In this document: positions 48,132 through 57,027 of the stretch, one piece after another
How the letters are laid out: each line of letters begins with the position of its first letter
Position numbering within the stretch: position 1 is the stretch's first letter
Notes under the pieces: model-generated
Seen by the model: the letters and a program-made list of their open reading frames with translations, nothing else
What the model was told of the DNA's origin: nothing
Databases searched by the model: none
NCBI GenBank assembly: GCA_016706255.1
Contig: JADJJZ010000006.1
Coordinates: forward strand, 496,001-560,000
Direction of reading: 5' to 3'
From: Bacteroidota bacterium
GTDB lineage: Bacteria > Bacteroidota > Bacteroidia > Chitinophagales > BACL12
Length of the DNA stretch: 64,000 nucleotides
Translations under genes and position numbers: made by a program

Positions 48132-48784
48132 CTACCAAAATTTCCAAAAAGGTCTTTTGTCGTCCTTTATTTCCGATAATATTTGAACAACTCTTTCTTC
48201 CCCCCAATCCTGGTCATCAGGTATCTTCTTCCAGTCAATATCTTTTATTTCTATCCGTTCATCGGCTGACCCCGACCAATCAACTTTGAATCCATTCTTC
48301 CTTAGTTTTCAATAATTTTTTGCTATCAGAATCGCTTCATTGTTCTCCTCAGCTGTTAAAGCCAAGATACAAGCTCCTTGATTCTGGATCAACCGCTCTT
48401 CCCAAATCTTGAGAATGATAATAGCAAAAACCTACTGCTTTAATTCCAAGCTCATCAAGTCTCTCTATTGTCTCCATACAATCTTCCTCACCGTCTGATC
48501 TTGTAAAACCCCACATTGTGCAAACAAACAATTCTTTCAGATATAAGCTCATCGAATATTTTAGCAAGCCGTTCGAAGTCGGTAGGATGTGTCCAGTGAA
48601 GACTTTCACTTTGATGTTTTGAATACCTATCCGATATTTTATCTTAAACCAAACCCTCGTCAAAATCACTTTCGTCATAAAACATTTCTCGAATACTTTC
48701 AAAAGTTCGTCTTCATTCTCAAAGCCAAACTTTATGTCGAGCTCTAATTGGTCAATGGCTTCTTTCTTTATTTCACTCTGTCAT
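48132..48784 (-). CDS. Cassette gene: DUF6891-like protein (frameshifted)
   Basis: Reconstructed length about 217 residues: AIDQLELDIKFGFENEDELL, DESDFDEGLV, then HWTHPTDFERLAKIFDELIS, ERIVCLHNVGFYK, SDGEEDCMETIERLDELGIK, AVGFCYYHSQDLGRAVDP, SLYLGF, and an end at DDKRPFWKFW. The central pattern W...TD..RL...F..L...GI..LHN.G.....G and CYYHSQDLERAV fit DUF6891. Function unknown. Several one-base breaks occur between 48330 and 48680. Confidence 0.6.
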
Positions 48785-48809
48785 ATCTAGTGGCTAATCA
48801 ATGAAATAG

Positions 48810-48944
48810 CTGGTAACGTTATAGATTTGCGATAGACGGGCGGTTTTCCATTACAAATGTTCATTCTAAGATACAAACTTTCTGTAACCACAAAACCGTT
48901 CAGGAGCGGTAAGCCCCGCCTACGTTAAAATGTGCTGTTATGCG
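48810..48944 (-). repeat. attC-like site S12
   Basis: 135 bp. Minus strand GCATAACAGCACATTTT follows the TGA of the upstream gene by about 14 bases; the end is CGTTACCAGC. Arms CCGCCTACG and CCGCCCGTC with flanks pair moderately. Its loop carries ACCACAAAACCG, shared in part with site S13. Confidence 0.65.
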
Positions 48945-48953
48945 TAGTAGTCC

Positions 48954-49340
48954 TCAGTCCCGATTGGCGTCAATTATTTTTTTAACGAATTCTCTTCCAT
49001 TAGTCAAACTTTCATCACCTCGAAATTCACTTGTTTCGATTGTTCCGTCATTAAAGACTTCTATTTCGAGTCTTGCCCCAACAATTGTTACACAAATCAT
49101 TACGGAATTGTCTCTGGTACGTTCTAATTGATAGTAAATTTTGGCGCTGTCAAGTTCTTCCAATATCTAATAGAGTGGGTGATTGCTTTTGATGGTTTTC
49201 AGTTTCTTTATTATAAAACCAATCACATAGTCTGGCTGAGTAGTAATGGAAAGGTCTTTGTTTTTGACAAGCTCTTTCAAAGCCTTCTCAACAGTTTTCC
49301 ACTCTTTCAAAGATTTATATTCAACGTATGGTGACTTCAT
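48954..49340 (-). CDS. Cassette gene: hypothetical protein (in-frame TAG)
   Basis: One frame of 128 codons interrupted by a TAG at codon 58: MKSPYVEYKSLKEWKTVEKA, LSITTQPDYVIGFIIKKLK, NHPLY, stop, ILEELDSAKIYYQLERTRDN, VTIVGARLEIEVFNDGTIET, REFVKKIIDANRD. Both halves read as one compact alpha/beta protein, so the stop is either an error or a recent mutation; alternatively the second half starts at the TTG at 49163. Family not recognised. Confidence 0.5.
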
Positions 49341-49380
49341 GATTTACAATTTATTCGGATACGGATGGTCTTCCTTTACG

Positions 49381-49512
49381 CGCTAACGGTTTGCGGCTAC
49401 CCGAAGGGCGGGACATTTACCACAAAACTTGATTTTGAAAACTAATGTTTGATTAACCACAAAACTGTCCTTGGAACACAAAACCCCGCCTTTTGGGTAG
49501 GTGCTGTTATGC
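49381..49512 (-). repeat. attC-like site S13
   Basis: 132 bp. Minus strand GCATAACAGCACCTACCC ... GGGTAGCCGCAAACCGTTAGCG. Arms pair at about 17 of 20 (CCCCGCCTTTTGGGTAGGTGC against GCGGCTACCCGAAGGGCGGG). The TAA of the upstream gene lies inside the GCATAAC box. Confidence 0.75.
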
Positions 49513-50195
49513 GTATGGCGTTTCTGTTCTGTCATAGTAAGTTTGTTCTATCATTGCTGTCCTTAATTTCTCATATTTTTCTTTAAGTTCTTTTGGTGGT
49601 TCTTGACCACAACAATATCTCATTTTTCTTGTCGTAATTTGTCAAACTCTACTTTTAGGTCGCTACGTTGTGGAAATAAATAATTCTTGAATTTGTATTA
49701 ATGTGTCCGCCAAATTCTGTGCAGAGTAATAAACTGTCACGTTAGCTAAACTGTATTCTTTTGCTTTTCAAGTTCTTGCAACTGAATTTTTAATTGTCCG
49801 ATTATATTATAGAAGTCGTAAATTAAGTTTATTGAGTCAGAGGAAAGGTAAAGCATATTGTCTGCAATGTCTGTGTGGCATTTGCTTACAGAATTGTCAA
49901 ACTTTTTCAATGCGTCATTTATACAAGAAGTGTCAACACACGTTCCTGATAATGAAACGTGCAATTGTTGAACATCAAAAAGTATTTTGGATAAAGAAGC
50001 ATAAACTTTTTTCTCCTGTTCACGAATATCGTCTTTGGATTTATACTGCAAATCGAGATTTTTTTCGATTCTCTTTAATTGTCGGTTATTGCGATTTGTT
50101 AACCACAATATTCCCAATGGCAGAAATACGCCAGTCAAAATAATATTTACAAGGCCAGGGTTATTGTCAAGAATGTGTTTGAGTGTTTCGTTCAT
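49508..50195 (-). CDS. Cassette gene: membrane-anchored hypothetical protein (3' half frameshifted)
   Basis: The intact part (50195-49746, 149 residues) has an N-terminal helix (LVNIILTGVFLPLGILWLTN), a basic coiled-coil-like segment (NRQLKRIEKNLDLQYKSKDD, REQEKKVYASLSKIL), Cys residues near 85-95, and IIGQLKIQLQELEKQ. Beyond an indel near 49745 the sense reading continues (VTVYYSAQNLADTLIQIQEL, KVEFDKLRQEK, PPKELKEKYEKLRTAMIEQT) to a TAA inside site S13. Corrected length is about 228 residues. It follows the next upstream gene by 4 bases, a two-gene cassette. Confidence 0.5.
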
Positions 50196-50199
50196 TGGT

Positions 50200-50619
50200 T
50201 TAAATATTTTTTCTGCGAATTACTGACCACCTCGGTTCAGGCACCATTTCAAAATCTTTGCTATGCGTTAAAAAGTAAAATGTCATTTCCGTTGAGCCAA
50301 TATTTGTTATTCGTATTAAAGTCATTCCGTTTAATAAATGGTCGTGACAATTTTGACTTGATACTTTTAATTTATTCCAAGAAATACTATTGTCGGCTGT
50401 ACCTTTTATTTCATAATTCTCAACAACACCATTTATTGAAGTTGAAAGGTCAATTCCGTTTCGATTTGTAATAAAAGTGGTCGTGCCATTTATTGAAAAG
50501 AAATACAACTTTGCTATTTCAACTGCCAATTTACCAACGCCGCTTTTTTTTTCCAGTGTTTGATAAAGTGTCACAAGCCGTTAAGTTGGTCTTGAGTTAT
50601 TGAAAAAATTATGTGTCGT
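50200..50619 (-). CDS. Cassette gene: PD-(D/E)XK nuclease-like (DUF3883-type) protein
   Basis: 124 residues from the GTG at 50574 are intact: AVEIAKLYFFSINGTTTFIT, then GIDLSTSINGVVENYEIKGT with an ExK pair, WNKLKVSSQNCHDHLLNG, and a C-terminal strand region. D...(10-20)...ExKG.. followed by WNxL resembles DUF3883 or Mrr-like nuclease cores; catalysis is inferred only. Upstream codons from ATG 50619 (MTTHNFFNNSRPT) are in frame but end at a TAA. It is the first gene of the array. Confidence 0.5.
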
Positions 50620-50798
50620 CATTTTGTTCTGTTGTCTTTACGCTTACGCATAACAATATATTTGCGAATATACAAAATTCCAAAATACGAATCTGAAATA
50701 CAACTCATTGATTATCAATAATAAAAATTGTAGTTTTTTGGATATACAAATTGAAGTAAGTTGCGCAAAGCCGTTTTGGCAAGTTGTAATAGGGCCTC

Positions 50799-50920
50799 AA
50801 AAGTTTAACCTAGCCGGGCCGCAAAAGAAAAGCCCGCAGACCTGAGGAACGAAGGGACGAGGACTTGGAGCGGAGGGCCGGCAGCGATGTTGTGGGTGTG
50901 GGGGATGTTGATGCTTCAAA
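50799..50920 (-). repeat. Inverted boundary repeat, copy B
   Basis: Begins directly at the panC stop on the minus strand (TTTGAAGCATCAACATCCCC ...) and matches 8526-8652 in opposite orientation, including CTCCGCTCCAAGTCCTCGTC. Between it and the first cassette gene (50620-50798) lies AT-rich DNA with TATATTCGCAAATATA-like sequence that could hold a promoter for the array. No gene is seen in that gap. Confidence 0.7.
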
Positions 50921-50921
50921 T

Positions 50922-51770
50922 TCAGGATATTACCATATTGTCGAGCAGTCGCACGCCGTCTACTATTACGGCGGTTATGATGACAATTCGGTTTGTTGGG
51001 GTTTCGGGGTTATGGGTTTTAGGTTGTCGGCGTTGAGTAATAAAAAATAATCGACGTTGAAGCCTTCGAGTGTGTTGAGGGCTGCTGTTGCAGCGTGTTG
51101 AATTTCGTGCGGGGTAAGTATGTTGACCATGGTAGCTGCATATTGTAAGCTGGCGTAAATGGCACCTGCTTTTTGGAGAATTTTGGGGTTGAGGCGGACA
51201 TTGCGGGAACTCATTGCCAAGCCGTGGGGCTCGCGGTAAATGGGGCACATGACCAATTCTACCGGCATTTTGAGGCTATTGATGAGTTGCGTTAGGATGA
51301 GGCATTGCTGAAAATCTTTTTGTCCGAGAAACAAAATATCGGGACGGGTTATCTCCAGTAATATCTTAACCACCTGGGCTACACCGGCGAAATGCCCCGG
51401 CCGGCTTGCACCTTCCAGCTCCAGGTCGAGGCCGGCGAGATCAAATTTATCGGTCACTTGGGTAACCGGACCATAAATATCACTCGCTTCGGGCAGATAT
51501 AAGATGTCGCAACCCGCAGCTTCCAGCATTTGGATATCCTGCTCGATTGGACGCGGATACTTTTCTAAATCTTTGGGGTCGTTGAACTGTGTCGGGTTCA
51601 CAAATATGCTTACAATGGTGATATTGGAGCGTTTTTTGCTTGTTTCCACCAGCGAAATATGCCCCTGATGCAGGGCTCCCATAGTGGGGAACGAAGCCTA
51701 TTTTGGCCCCTTCAGCCTTTAATCGGGTGCTCAAAGGGGTGAGTTGGTCGCGTTGTTTGATTATCTGCAT
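50922..51770 (-). CDS. panC: Pantothenate synthetase (two frameshifts)
   Basis: Condenses pantoate with beta-alanine in CoA synthesis. Pieces in order: QRDQLTPLSTRLKAEGAKIG FVP, then MGALHQGHISLVETSKK (nucleotide-binding HxGH), SIFVNPTQFNDPKDLEKYPR, LFLGQKDFQQCLILTQLINS, EPHGLAMSSRNVRLNP, and the terminal IVIITAVIVDGVRLLDNMVIS. The frame breaks at 51686-51689 (GGGG, coding CCCC for an expected CCC) and between about 51000 and 51030 in a C/A-run region. Corrected length is about 282 residues, normal. Divergent from the glycogen-synthase-like gene. Confidence 0.9.
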
Positions 51771-51861
51771 GCTTAGTGGTTTAAGGGTTTTAGGCGAATT
51801 TACCGTGGTTTTAACAAAGTTTGACTTTGGGTTGCATAAGTAAATTCTAAACTATATTTTG

Positions 51862-51869
51862 TAATTTTG
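51862..51869 (+). promoter_or_regulatory. Candidate -7 promoter box (TAnnTTTG)
   Basis: TAATTTTG matches the Bacteroidota -7 consensus and lies 83 bp upstream of the plus-strand glycogen-synthase-like gene, in the region shared with divergent panC. No good -33 partner at standard spacing. Confidence 0.35.
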
Positions 51870-51951
51870 CAGCTTCAAAATTAAACTTCTGAGCAGACTT
51901 AAGAAGTAAACACTTCGCAAAATAACCTAACAGTCAAGTAACTAGTTATAT

Positions 51952-52771
51952 ATGGACAAGAAAAGAGTGTTGATCATCACCCAGGAAATGCAGCCTTACT
52001 TAAATGGGACCGATATCGGGAATATAGCAAGGGAATTACCACAATACGTTCAGGATAAAGGAAATGAAATCAGGGTTTTGATGCCGCGTTACGGTGTAAT
52101 CAACGAACGCCGTCACCGCCTGCACGAGGTTGTGCGCCTGAGTGGAATGAATATTATTTTGAATGATGATGATTATCCGCTGATCATTAAAGTTGCTTCT
52201 GTGCCCGGCGCCAGAATGCAGGTTTATTTTTTAGATAACGATGACCTGTTTAAGCCAAAATACGTTTTTCACGATGACAATGAAAAATCTTATGAAGATA
52301 ACGCCGAACGTATGGTGTTTTTCTGCAAAGCAGCGCTTGAAACGGTAAAAAAATTCCAGTGGGCACCGGATATTATTCACTGCCACGGCTGGATGACCAG
52401 TTTGATTCCGCTATACATTAAAACAGCTTATAAAAATGAGCCGGTATTCCAAAATTCAAAAGTGGTTTACTCGATGTATAAAGGTGCATTTGAAGGTCAT
52501 TTAGATAAAGCGAAATTTTTAGAAAAAGCACCTATTAATACCATGGTTGAACCTGAACACTTAAATGCGTTTAAAGATTACGACCATCTTGGATTAAGCA
52601 AAGGTGCTGCCGCATATGCCGATGGTGTTATTATTGGTAGTGCAGTTATTGAAAAAGAAATCAGCAAATATCTTAAAGCGCAAGGTAAACCGTGCTGAAT
52701 TTACTGAAGAAGAATACCTCGATAAATACGCTGAATTTTATGACAATTTAGCTCCAATAATTTCAAAATAA
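51952..52771 (+). CDS. Glycogen/starch synthase-like protein, GT5 catalytic N-domain only (one frameshift)
   Basis: About 272 residues after correction. Matches the N-terminal half of GT5 glycogen synthases: KKRVLIITQEMQPYLNGTDI at the start (the place of KTGGLADV), VLMPRYG, AALETVKKFQWAPDIIHCHG WMTSL and SKGAAAYADGVI. The C-terminal GT1-type half is absent, and this short form is common in Bacteroidota beside panC and glmS. The usual KTGG motif is not conserved, so synthase activity is doubtful. The frame breaks near 52690; the true end is AEFTEEEYLDKYAEFYDNLA and six more residues. Confidence 0.8.
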
Positions 52772-52787
52772 ATCCGTTATAGGCAGG

Positions 52788-54143
52788 ATGAACAAGGTTG
52801 TGTATTTATTGATTGGCGGTTTGATTGTGTTAGCAGCATCGTGCCGAAAAGATAATTTTATTGGTGAAGAATTACTACCCGAAGAAGACTTCTTAAATTC
52901 AACAAGGGTTGATACGTTTAAAATGATAACGTATACCGATTATGATGATTCGGTAGTTACCAGTCAAAATCCGTTTTATGCACTCGGCAGTATGACCAGC
53001 GAATTTTATGGTAAAGCAACTGCAGGCATTTTTGCACAGGTGGTTTTACCGGCCAACAATTTATTTTTTGGTGATAATCCGCATGTTGACTCTGTAGTGC
53101 TAACTTTAGATTATGCTAGCTATTACGGCGATACCACTGCCACACATTGTGTTTCTGTTTATCGTTTAACAGAACCGATGCGCAATAACAGAAATTATTA
53201 TTCGAATCAGCAATTTCATCACCTCAATATTCCTGTCGGCAAAAAAAATGAATTCTTGGCAAAAACACGCGATAGCGTAACACTTGCTGATGGTTCACTT
53301 TGGGAGCCACATTTACGTATTAATTTATTTGATGCGTTCGGACAAAATATTGCTGATTTAGATTCCAGTGTGTTGGAAAATGACACTACCTTTTTACAAT
53401 ATTTACAAGGTTTATATATTGCAGCAGATACACTTACCGATGGTTATTCACGTGGTATGATGTATTTTGATATGTCGTCTGTAATTTCCGGTGTGCGTGT
53501 TTATTACAGCAATTCGGAAGCGGATTCATTAAGTGTATTATTTCCGTTTGCAGGTGTAAAAACAAATTATTTTACCAATAATTTTCCGGTTGAAACACCG
53601 GCTTATCAGGCGCTTGCAAATCAGGATACCACCAATGGCAATGCTGCAACTTATGTAAAAGGATTTACCGGTTTGCGTACCATAATAAAATTACCTACGC
53701 TTACCGATTTACAGGATGTTTCGATTAATAAAGCAGAATTAACTTTTACTGCAGTGTATGATGATGGCAGATTATTTAATCCGCCACCGAAATTATTATT
53801 AATTCCGCAAGATTCACTTGGTCATAATACTTACATTGTTGCATTTTACAGTGAAGAATATTTTTCTACGATAATTGATGATAATTTAGGTCAAACCAGT
53901 ATTGGTGGTACTTTATTAAAATCGATATCACCGGAAACAGGAAGAACAATTTATCAATATAAATTTATCATAACACGTCACGTTCAGGAAATTTTGGAAG
54001 GTTCGCTCGATAATAATGGATTTGCATTATCGGTTGTTCCCGGAAACAGAATTCCGAATGCAGTAACTTTAGGTGGAGTGAATTCACTTAGAGATACTTT
54101 TAAACCTTATCTCACAATTACATACACTACGATAAACAAATAA
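52788..54143 (+). CDS. DUF4270 family lipoprotein
   Basis: 451 residues. Lipoprotein signal with lipobox LAASC (Cys near 19), then a long beta-rich exported domain (FIGEELLPEEDFLNSTRVDT at the start; ITRHVQEILEGSLDNNGFAL near the end). DUF4270 proteins sit between the short glycogen-synthase-like gene and glmS in many Bacteroidota; their function is unknown. Starts 16 bases after the corrected upstream stop. Confidence 0.9.
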   Translation: MNKVVYLLIGGLIVLAASCRKDNFIGEELLPEEDFLNSTRVDTFKMITYTDYDDSVVTSQNPFYALGSMTSEFYGKATAGIFAQVVLPANNLFFGDNPHVDSVVLTLDYASYYGDTTATHCVSVYRLTEPMRNNRNYYSNQQFHHLNIPVGKKNEFLAKTRDSVTLADGSLWEPHLRINLFDAFGQNIADLDSSVLENDTTFLQYLQGLYIAADTLTDGYSRGMMYFDMSSVISGVRVYYSNSEADSLSVLFPFAGVKTNYFTNNFPVETPAYQALANQDTTNGNAATYVKGFTGLRTIIKLPTLTDLQDVSINKAELTFTAVYDDGRLFNPPPKLLLIPQDSLGHNTYIVAFYSEEYFSTIIDDNLGQTSIGGTLLKSISPETGRTIYQYKFIITRHVQEILEGSLDNNGFALSVVPGNRIPNAVTLGGVNSLRDTFKPYLTITYTTINK

Positions 54144-54147
54144 CATC

Positions 54148-55986
54148 ATGTGTGGTATAGTTGGTTACATCGGGCATCGTCAGGCTTATCCGGTAATTAT
54201 CAAGGGTTTGCACAGACTGGAATATCGCGGTTACGACAGTGCCGGGGTAGCATTAATTAACGGTGATTTACGCGTTTATAAAATCGCGGGAAAAGTTACC
54301 GAACTCGAAAAAGAAACGGCAGGTAAAAATGTGGAAGGCACCTGCGGAATCGGACATACACGATGGGCAACACATGGTGAGCCAAATACAAAAAATGCGC
54401 ACCCGCATGTTAGTGAAAGTAAAAATCTCGCCATTATTCACAATGGTATTATCGAAAATTATGCTTCACTAAAAACGGAATTGATAAAACGTGGTCACCA
54501 GTTTTTATCGGATACCGATACAGAAGTTTTAATACATTTAATAGAAGATATTCAGCTCAACGAAAAAACAGATTTAGTTGAAGCGGTTCGTATTGCATTA
54601 AATCAGGTAATTGGTGCTTATGCAATTGTTATTGCATCGAAAGATGAACCGGATATGCTGATTGCTGCACGCAAATCGTCACCAATGGTAGTTGGTATTG
54701 GTGAAGGTGAATTTTTTCTTGCTTCAGATGCTACTCCATTAATTGAATACACCAGAAATGTGGTTTATTTAAATGATGAAGAAATTGCAGTTGTTCGTCG
54801 CAATGAAGAACTGGTAATTAAAACAATTCATAATGAAGCTATAACACCTTACATGCAAAAATTGCAAATGCAATTAGACATGATTGAAAAAGGTGGTTAC
54901 GATCATTATATGCTCAAAGAAATTTATGAGCAGCCTAATTCAATAATGGATAGTATGCGCGGCCGTTTAATTGGCAGTAAAAATGCCATTGTTTTGGGGG
55001 GGATAAAAGAATACGAAAAAAAATTAATTAATGCCAAACGCATCATCATTGTTGGTTGCGGAACTTCATGGCATGCCGGATTGGTTGGCGAATATTTATT
55101 TGAAGATTTAGCGCGTATACCAACTGAAGTTGAATATGCAAGTGAATTCAGATATCGCAATCCTGTTATTAATGAAGATGATATTATAATTGCCATTTCA
55201 CAAAGTGGTGAAACTGCAGATACTTTAGCAGCAGTTGAATTAGCAAAAGCAAAAGGTGCAACCATATTTGGAATTTGTAATGTGGTTGGTTCATCCATTG
55301 CACGTGCATCGCATGCAGGTTCATATACACATGCGGGACCGGAAATTGGTGTTGCTTCTACTAAAGCATTTACTGCTCAGGTTACGGTATTAACGATGAT
55401 GGCTTTAAGTATTGCACGCAAACGTGGTGTATTACCGGAAAGTAAATATCAGAGTATTGCAATTGAGTTAAGTAAAATTCCTGAAAAAGTTGCGCAGGTA
55501 TTAAAATCGAACGACCATATTAAAGAAATTGCGGAAGAGTACATGGATGTAAAAAACTTTTTATATCTGGGTCGCGGATTTAATTTTCCGGTTGCTTTGG
55601 AAGGTGCACTAAAATTAAAAGAGATTTCTTACATACATGCTGAGGGTTATCCTGCAGCAGAAATGAAACATGGTCCTATTGCATTGATAGATGAAAATAT
55701 GCCTGTTGTTGTTGTTGCAAATAATATGAGTGCGCACGATAAAATTGTGAGCAATATCCAGGAAATAAAAGCGCGCAAGGGTCGTATTATTTCTATCATC
55801 TCTGAACACGATACGGTAATAGAAGGTATGTCGGAACACGTAATTCGTATACCCGAAACCGAAGAAGTTTTAACGCCGTTATTAAGTGTAATTCCACTCC
55901 AATTATTAGCCTACCACATTGCAGTCCTCCTAAACCGCAACGTTGACCAACCGCGGAATTTAGCGAAAAGTGTTACTGTAGAGTAA
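54148..55986 (+). CDS. glmS: Glutamine-fructose-6-phosphate aminotransferase (isomerizing)
   Basis: Makes glucosamine 6-phosphate for peptidoglycan and LPS. 612 residues. The N-terminal Ntn amidotransferase starts MCGIVGYIGHRQAYP with nucleophile Cys2; HRLEYRGYDSAG and GHTRWATHGEP follow. Two SIS domains carry GCGTSWHAGL, ISQSGETADTLAA and KEISYIHAEGYPAAEMKHGP; the end is LAKSVTVE. Starts 4 bases after the DUF4270 stop. No glmS ribozyme is visible upstream. Confidence 0.98.
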   Translation: MCGIVGYIGHRQAYPVIIKGLHRLEYRGYDSAGVALINGDLRVYKIAGKVTELEKETAGKNVEGTCGIGHTRWATHGEPNTKNAHPHVSESKNLAIIHNGIIENYASLKTELIKRGHQFLSDTDTEVLIHLIEDIQLNEKTDLVEAVRIALNQVIGAYAIVIASKDEPDMLIAARKSSPMVVGIGEGEFFLASDATPLIEYTRNVVYLNDEEIAVVRRNEELVIKTIHNEAITPYMQKLQMQLDMIEKGGYDHYMLKEIYEQPNSIMDSMRGRLIGSKNAIVLGGIKEYEKKLINAKRIIIVGCGTSWHAGLVGEYLFEDLARIPTEVEYASEFRYRNPVINEDDIIIAISQSGETADTLAAVELAKAKGATIFGICNVVGSSIARASHAGSYTHAGPEIGVASTKAFTAQVTVLTMMALSIARKRGVLPESKYQSIAIELSKIPEKVAQVLKSNDHIKEIAEEYMDVKNFLYLGRGFNFPVALEGALKLKEISYIHAEGYPAAEMKHGPIALIDENMPVVVVANNMSAHDKIVSNIQEIKARKGRIISIISEHDTVIEGMSEHVIRIPETEEVLTPLLSVIPLQLLAYHIAVLLNRNVDQPRNLAKSVTVE

Positions 55987-56043
55987 ATTGCTAATTGAAC
56001 AGCCGATTGATGTACCAATGTACCGATGTGCGAATGTACCAAT

Positions 56044-56430
56044 GGAACAGCCGGGTTTTGAGTGAGAATTTAATTCGGAGCTCCCGTTGGGGTCAATCAA
56101 TATTGACCCGTGATGAAGTATAATTGGAACGACCCAATTTTGAGTAAGATTTTAATTCGTAGCTCCCGTTGGGGTCAATCAATATTGACCCATGATGAAG
56201 TATAATTGGAACAACCCAATTTTGGGCAAGATTTTAATTCGTAGCTCCCGTTGGGGTCAATCAATATTGACCCGTGATGAAGTATAATTTGAACAGCCGG
56301 ATTTTGAGCGAGATTTTAATTCGTAGCTCACGTTGGGGTCAATCAATATTGACCCATGATGAAGTATAATTGGAACAGCCGGATTTTGAGCAAGATTTTC
56401 ATTCGGAGCTCCTGTTGGGGTTAATCAAAA
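56044..56430 (+). repeat. 82-bp tandem repeat, about 4.7 units
   Basis: Unit starts at 56044, 56126, 56208, 56290 and 56372 (exact 82-bp spacing), the last partial. Each unit carries GGAAC.(G/A)CC...TTTTGAG, TTCG(T/G)AGCTCCCGTTGGG and a 7-bp hairpin GGTCAAT-CAAT-ATTGACC. Members differ by a few bases. The unit is related to the GAACAGCCG/GCTCCG repeats at 21.5 and 33.3 kb. Confidence 0.92.
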
Positions 56431-57020
56431 TTAATTTATTCTCGTTATGGGAACCACAAAGGACACAGAGAAACAGCACACGGAGTTCACAGAGAATTAT
56501 TCGTTAATTTAAATTTTACACATAAAAATTAAATTAATTACTATAAATAAAATTTTTGTTCAAAATCCTCCGTGCCCTTTGTGTGCTGTTTCTCTGTGTC
56601 CTTTGTGGTTAAAAATAACGAACAAGTAAAATTTTACTCATCATTTCCCTTCAATCGAAAAACCCCATCAGCTAATTTGCTAATCGGCTAATTTGCTAAT
56701 TAAGAGCGAGATTTTTATTTAGAGCTCCGGTTGGGGTTAATCAAAATTAATTTATACTCGTTAGGGGAACCACAAAGGACACGGAGAAACAGCACACGGA
56801 GGTCGCAGAGAATGATTCGTTAATTTAAATTTTACACATAAAAATTAAATTAATTACTATAAATAAAATTTTTGTTCAAAATCCTCCGTGCCCTTTGTGT
56901 GCTGTTTCTCTGTGTCCTTTGTGGTTAAAAAAATAACGAACAAGTAAAATTTTACTCATCATTTCCCTTCAATCGAAAAACCCCATCAGCTAATTTGCTA
57001 ATCAGCTAATTAGCTAATTA
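56387..57020 (+). repeat. Two tandem copies of a ~316-bp element with a long hairpin
   Basis: Two near-identical units offset by 316 bp. Each contains a ~30-bp inverted pair, AACCACAAAGGACACAGAG... at 56453-56482 and its complement at 56581-56610 (second copy about 56769-56926), separated by a very AT-rich loop, and ends with GCTAATTTGCTAAT simple repeats. No coding capacity. Together with the 82-bp array this fills the 1-kb gap between glmS and the superoxide dismutase gene. Confidence 0.88.
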
Positions 57021-57027
57021 AAAAGTC

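Larger units (their letters stand above)
34173..50654 (-). mobile_element. Integron cassette array without integrase (CALIN-like)
   Basis: Sixteen kb of mostly small, mostly minus-strand genes separated by at least eight clear and about six weaker imperfect palindromes of 61-136 bp. Each site begins at or a few bases after a minus-strand stop codon with GC(A/C)TAAC-like sequence (the R'' box RYYYAAC) and ends with (A/C)GTTA(G/A) just before the next gene (the R' box GTTRRRY). The paired arms are 15-20 bp and lie inside the boxes, as in attC sites. The first box reads GTTATGCG at 50647-50654. No tyrosine recombinase gene lies in the window. The assignment is inferred from layout and motifs. 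Confidence 0.7.

Noticed and set aside
34173..50654. CRISPR array
   Set aside because: The palindromes are over 60 bp, vary in sequence, and are separated by genes of different length, not by uniform 30-bp spacers.
34173..50654. Integron integrase gene
   Set aside because: No frame in this interval shows tyrosine-recombinase R-H-R-Y motifs; the gene may lie outside the window or be absent.
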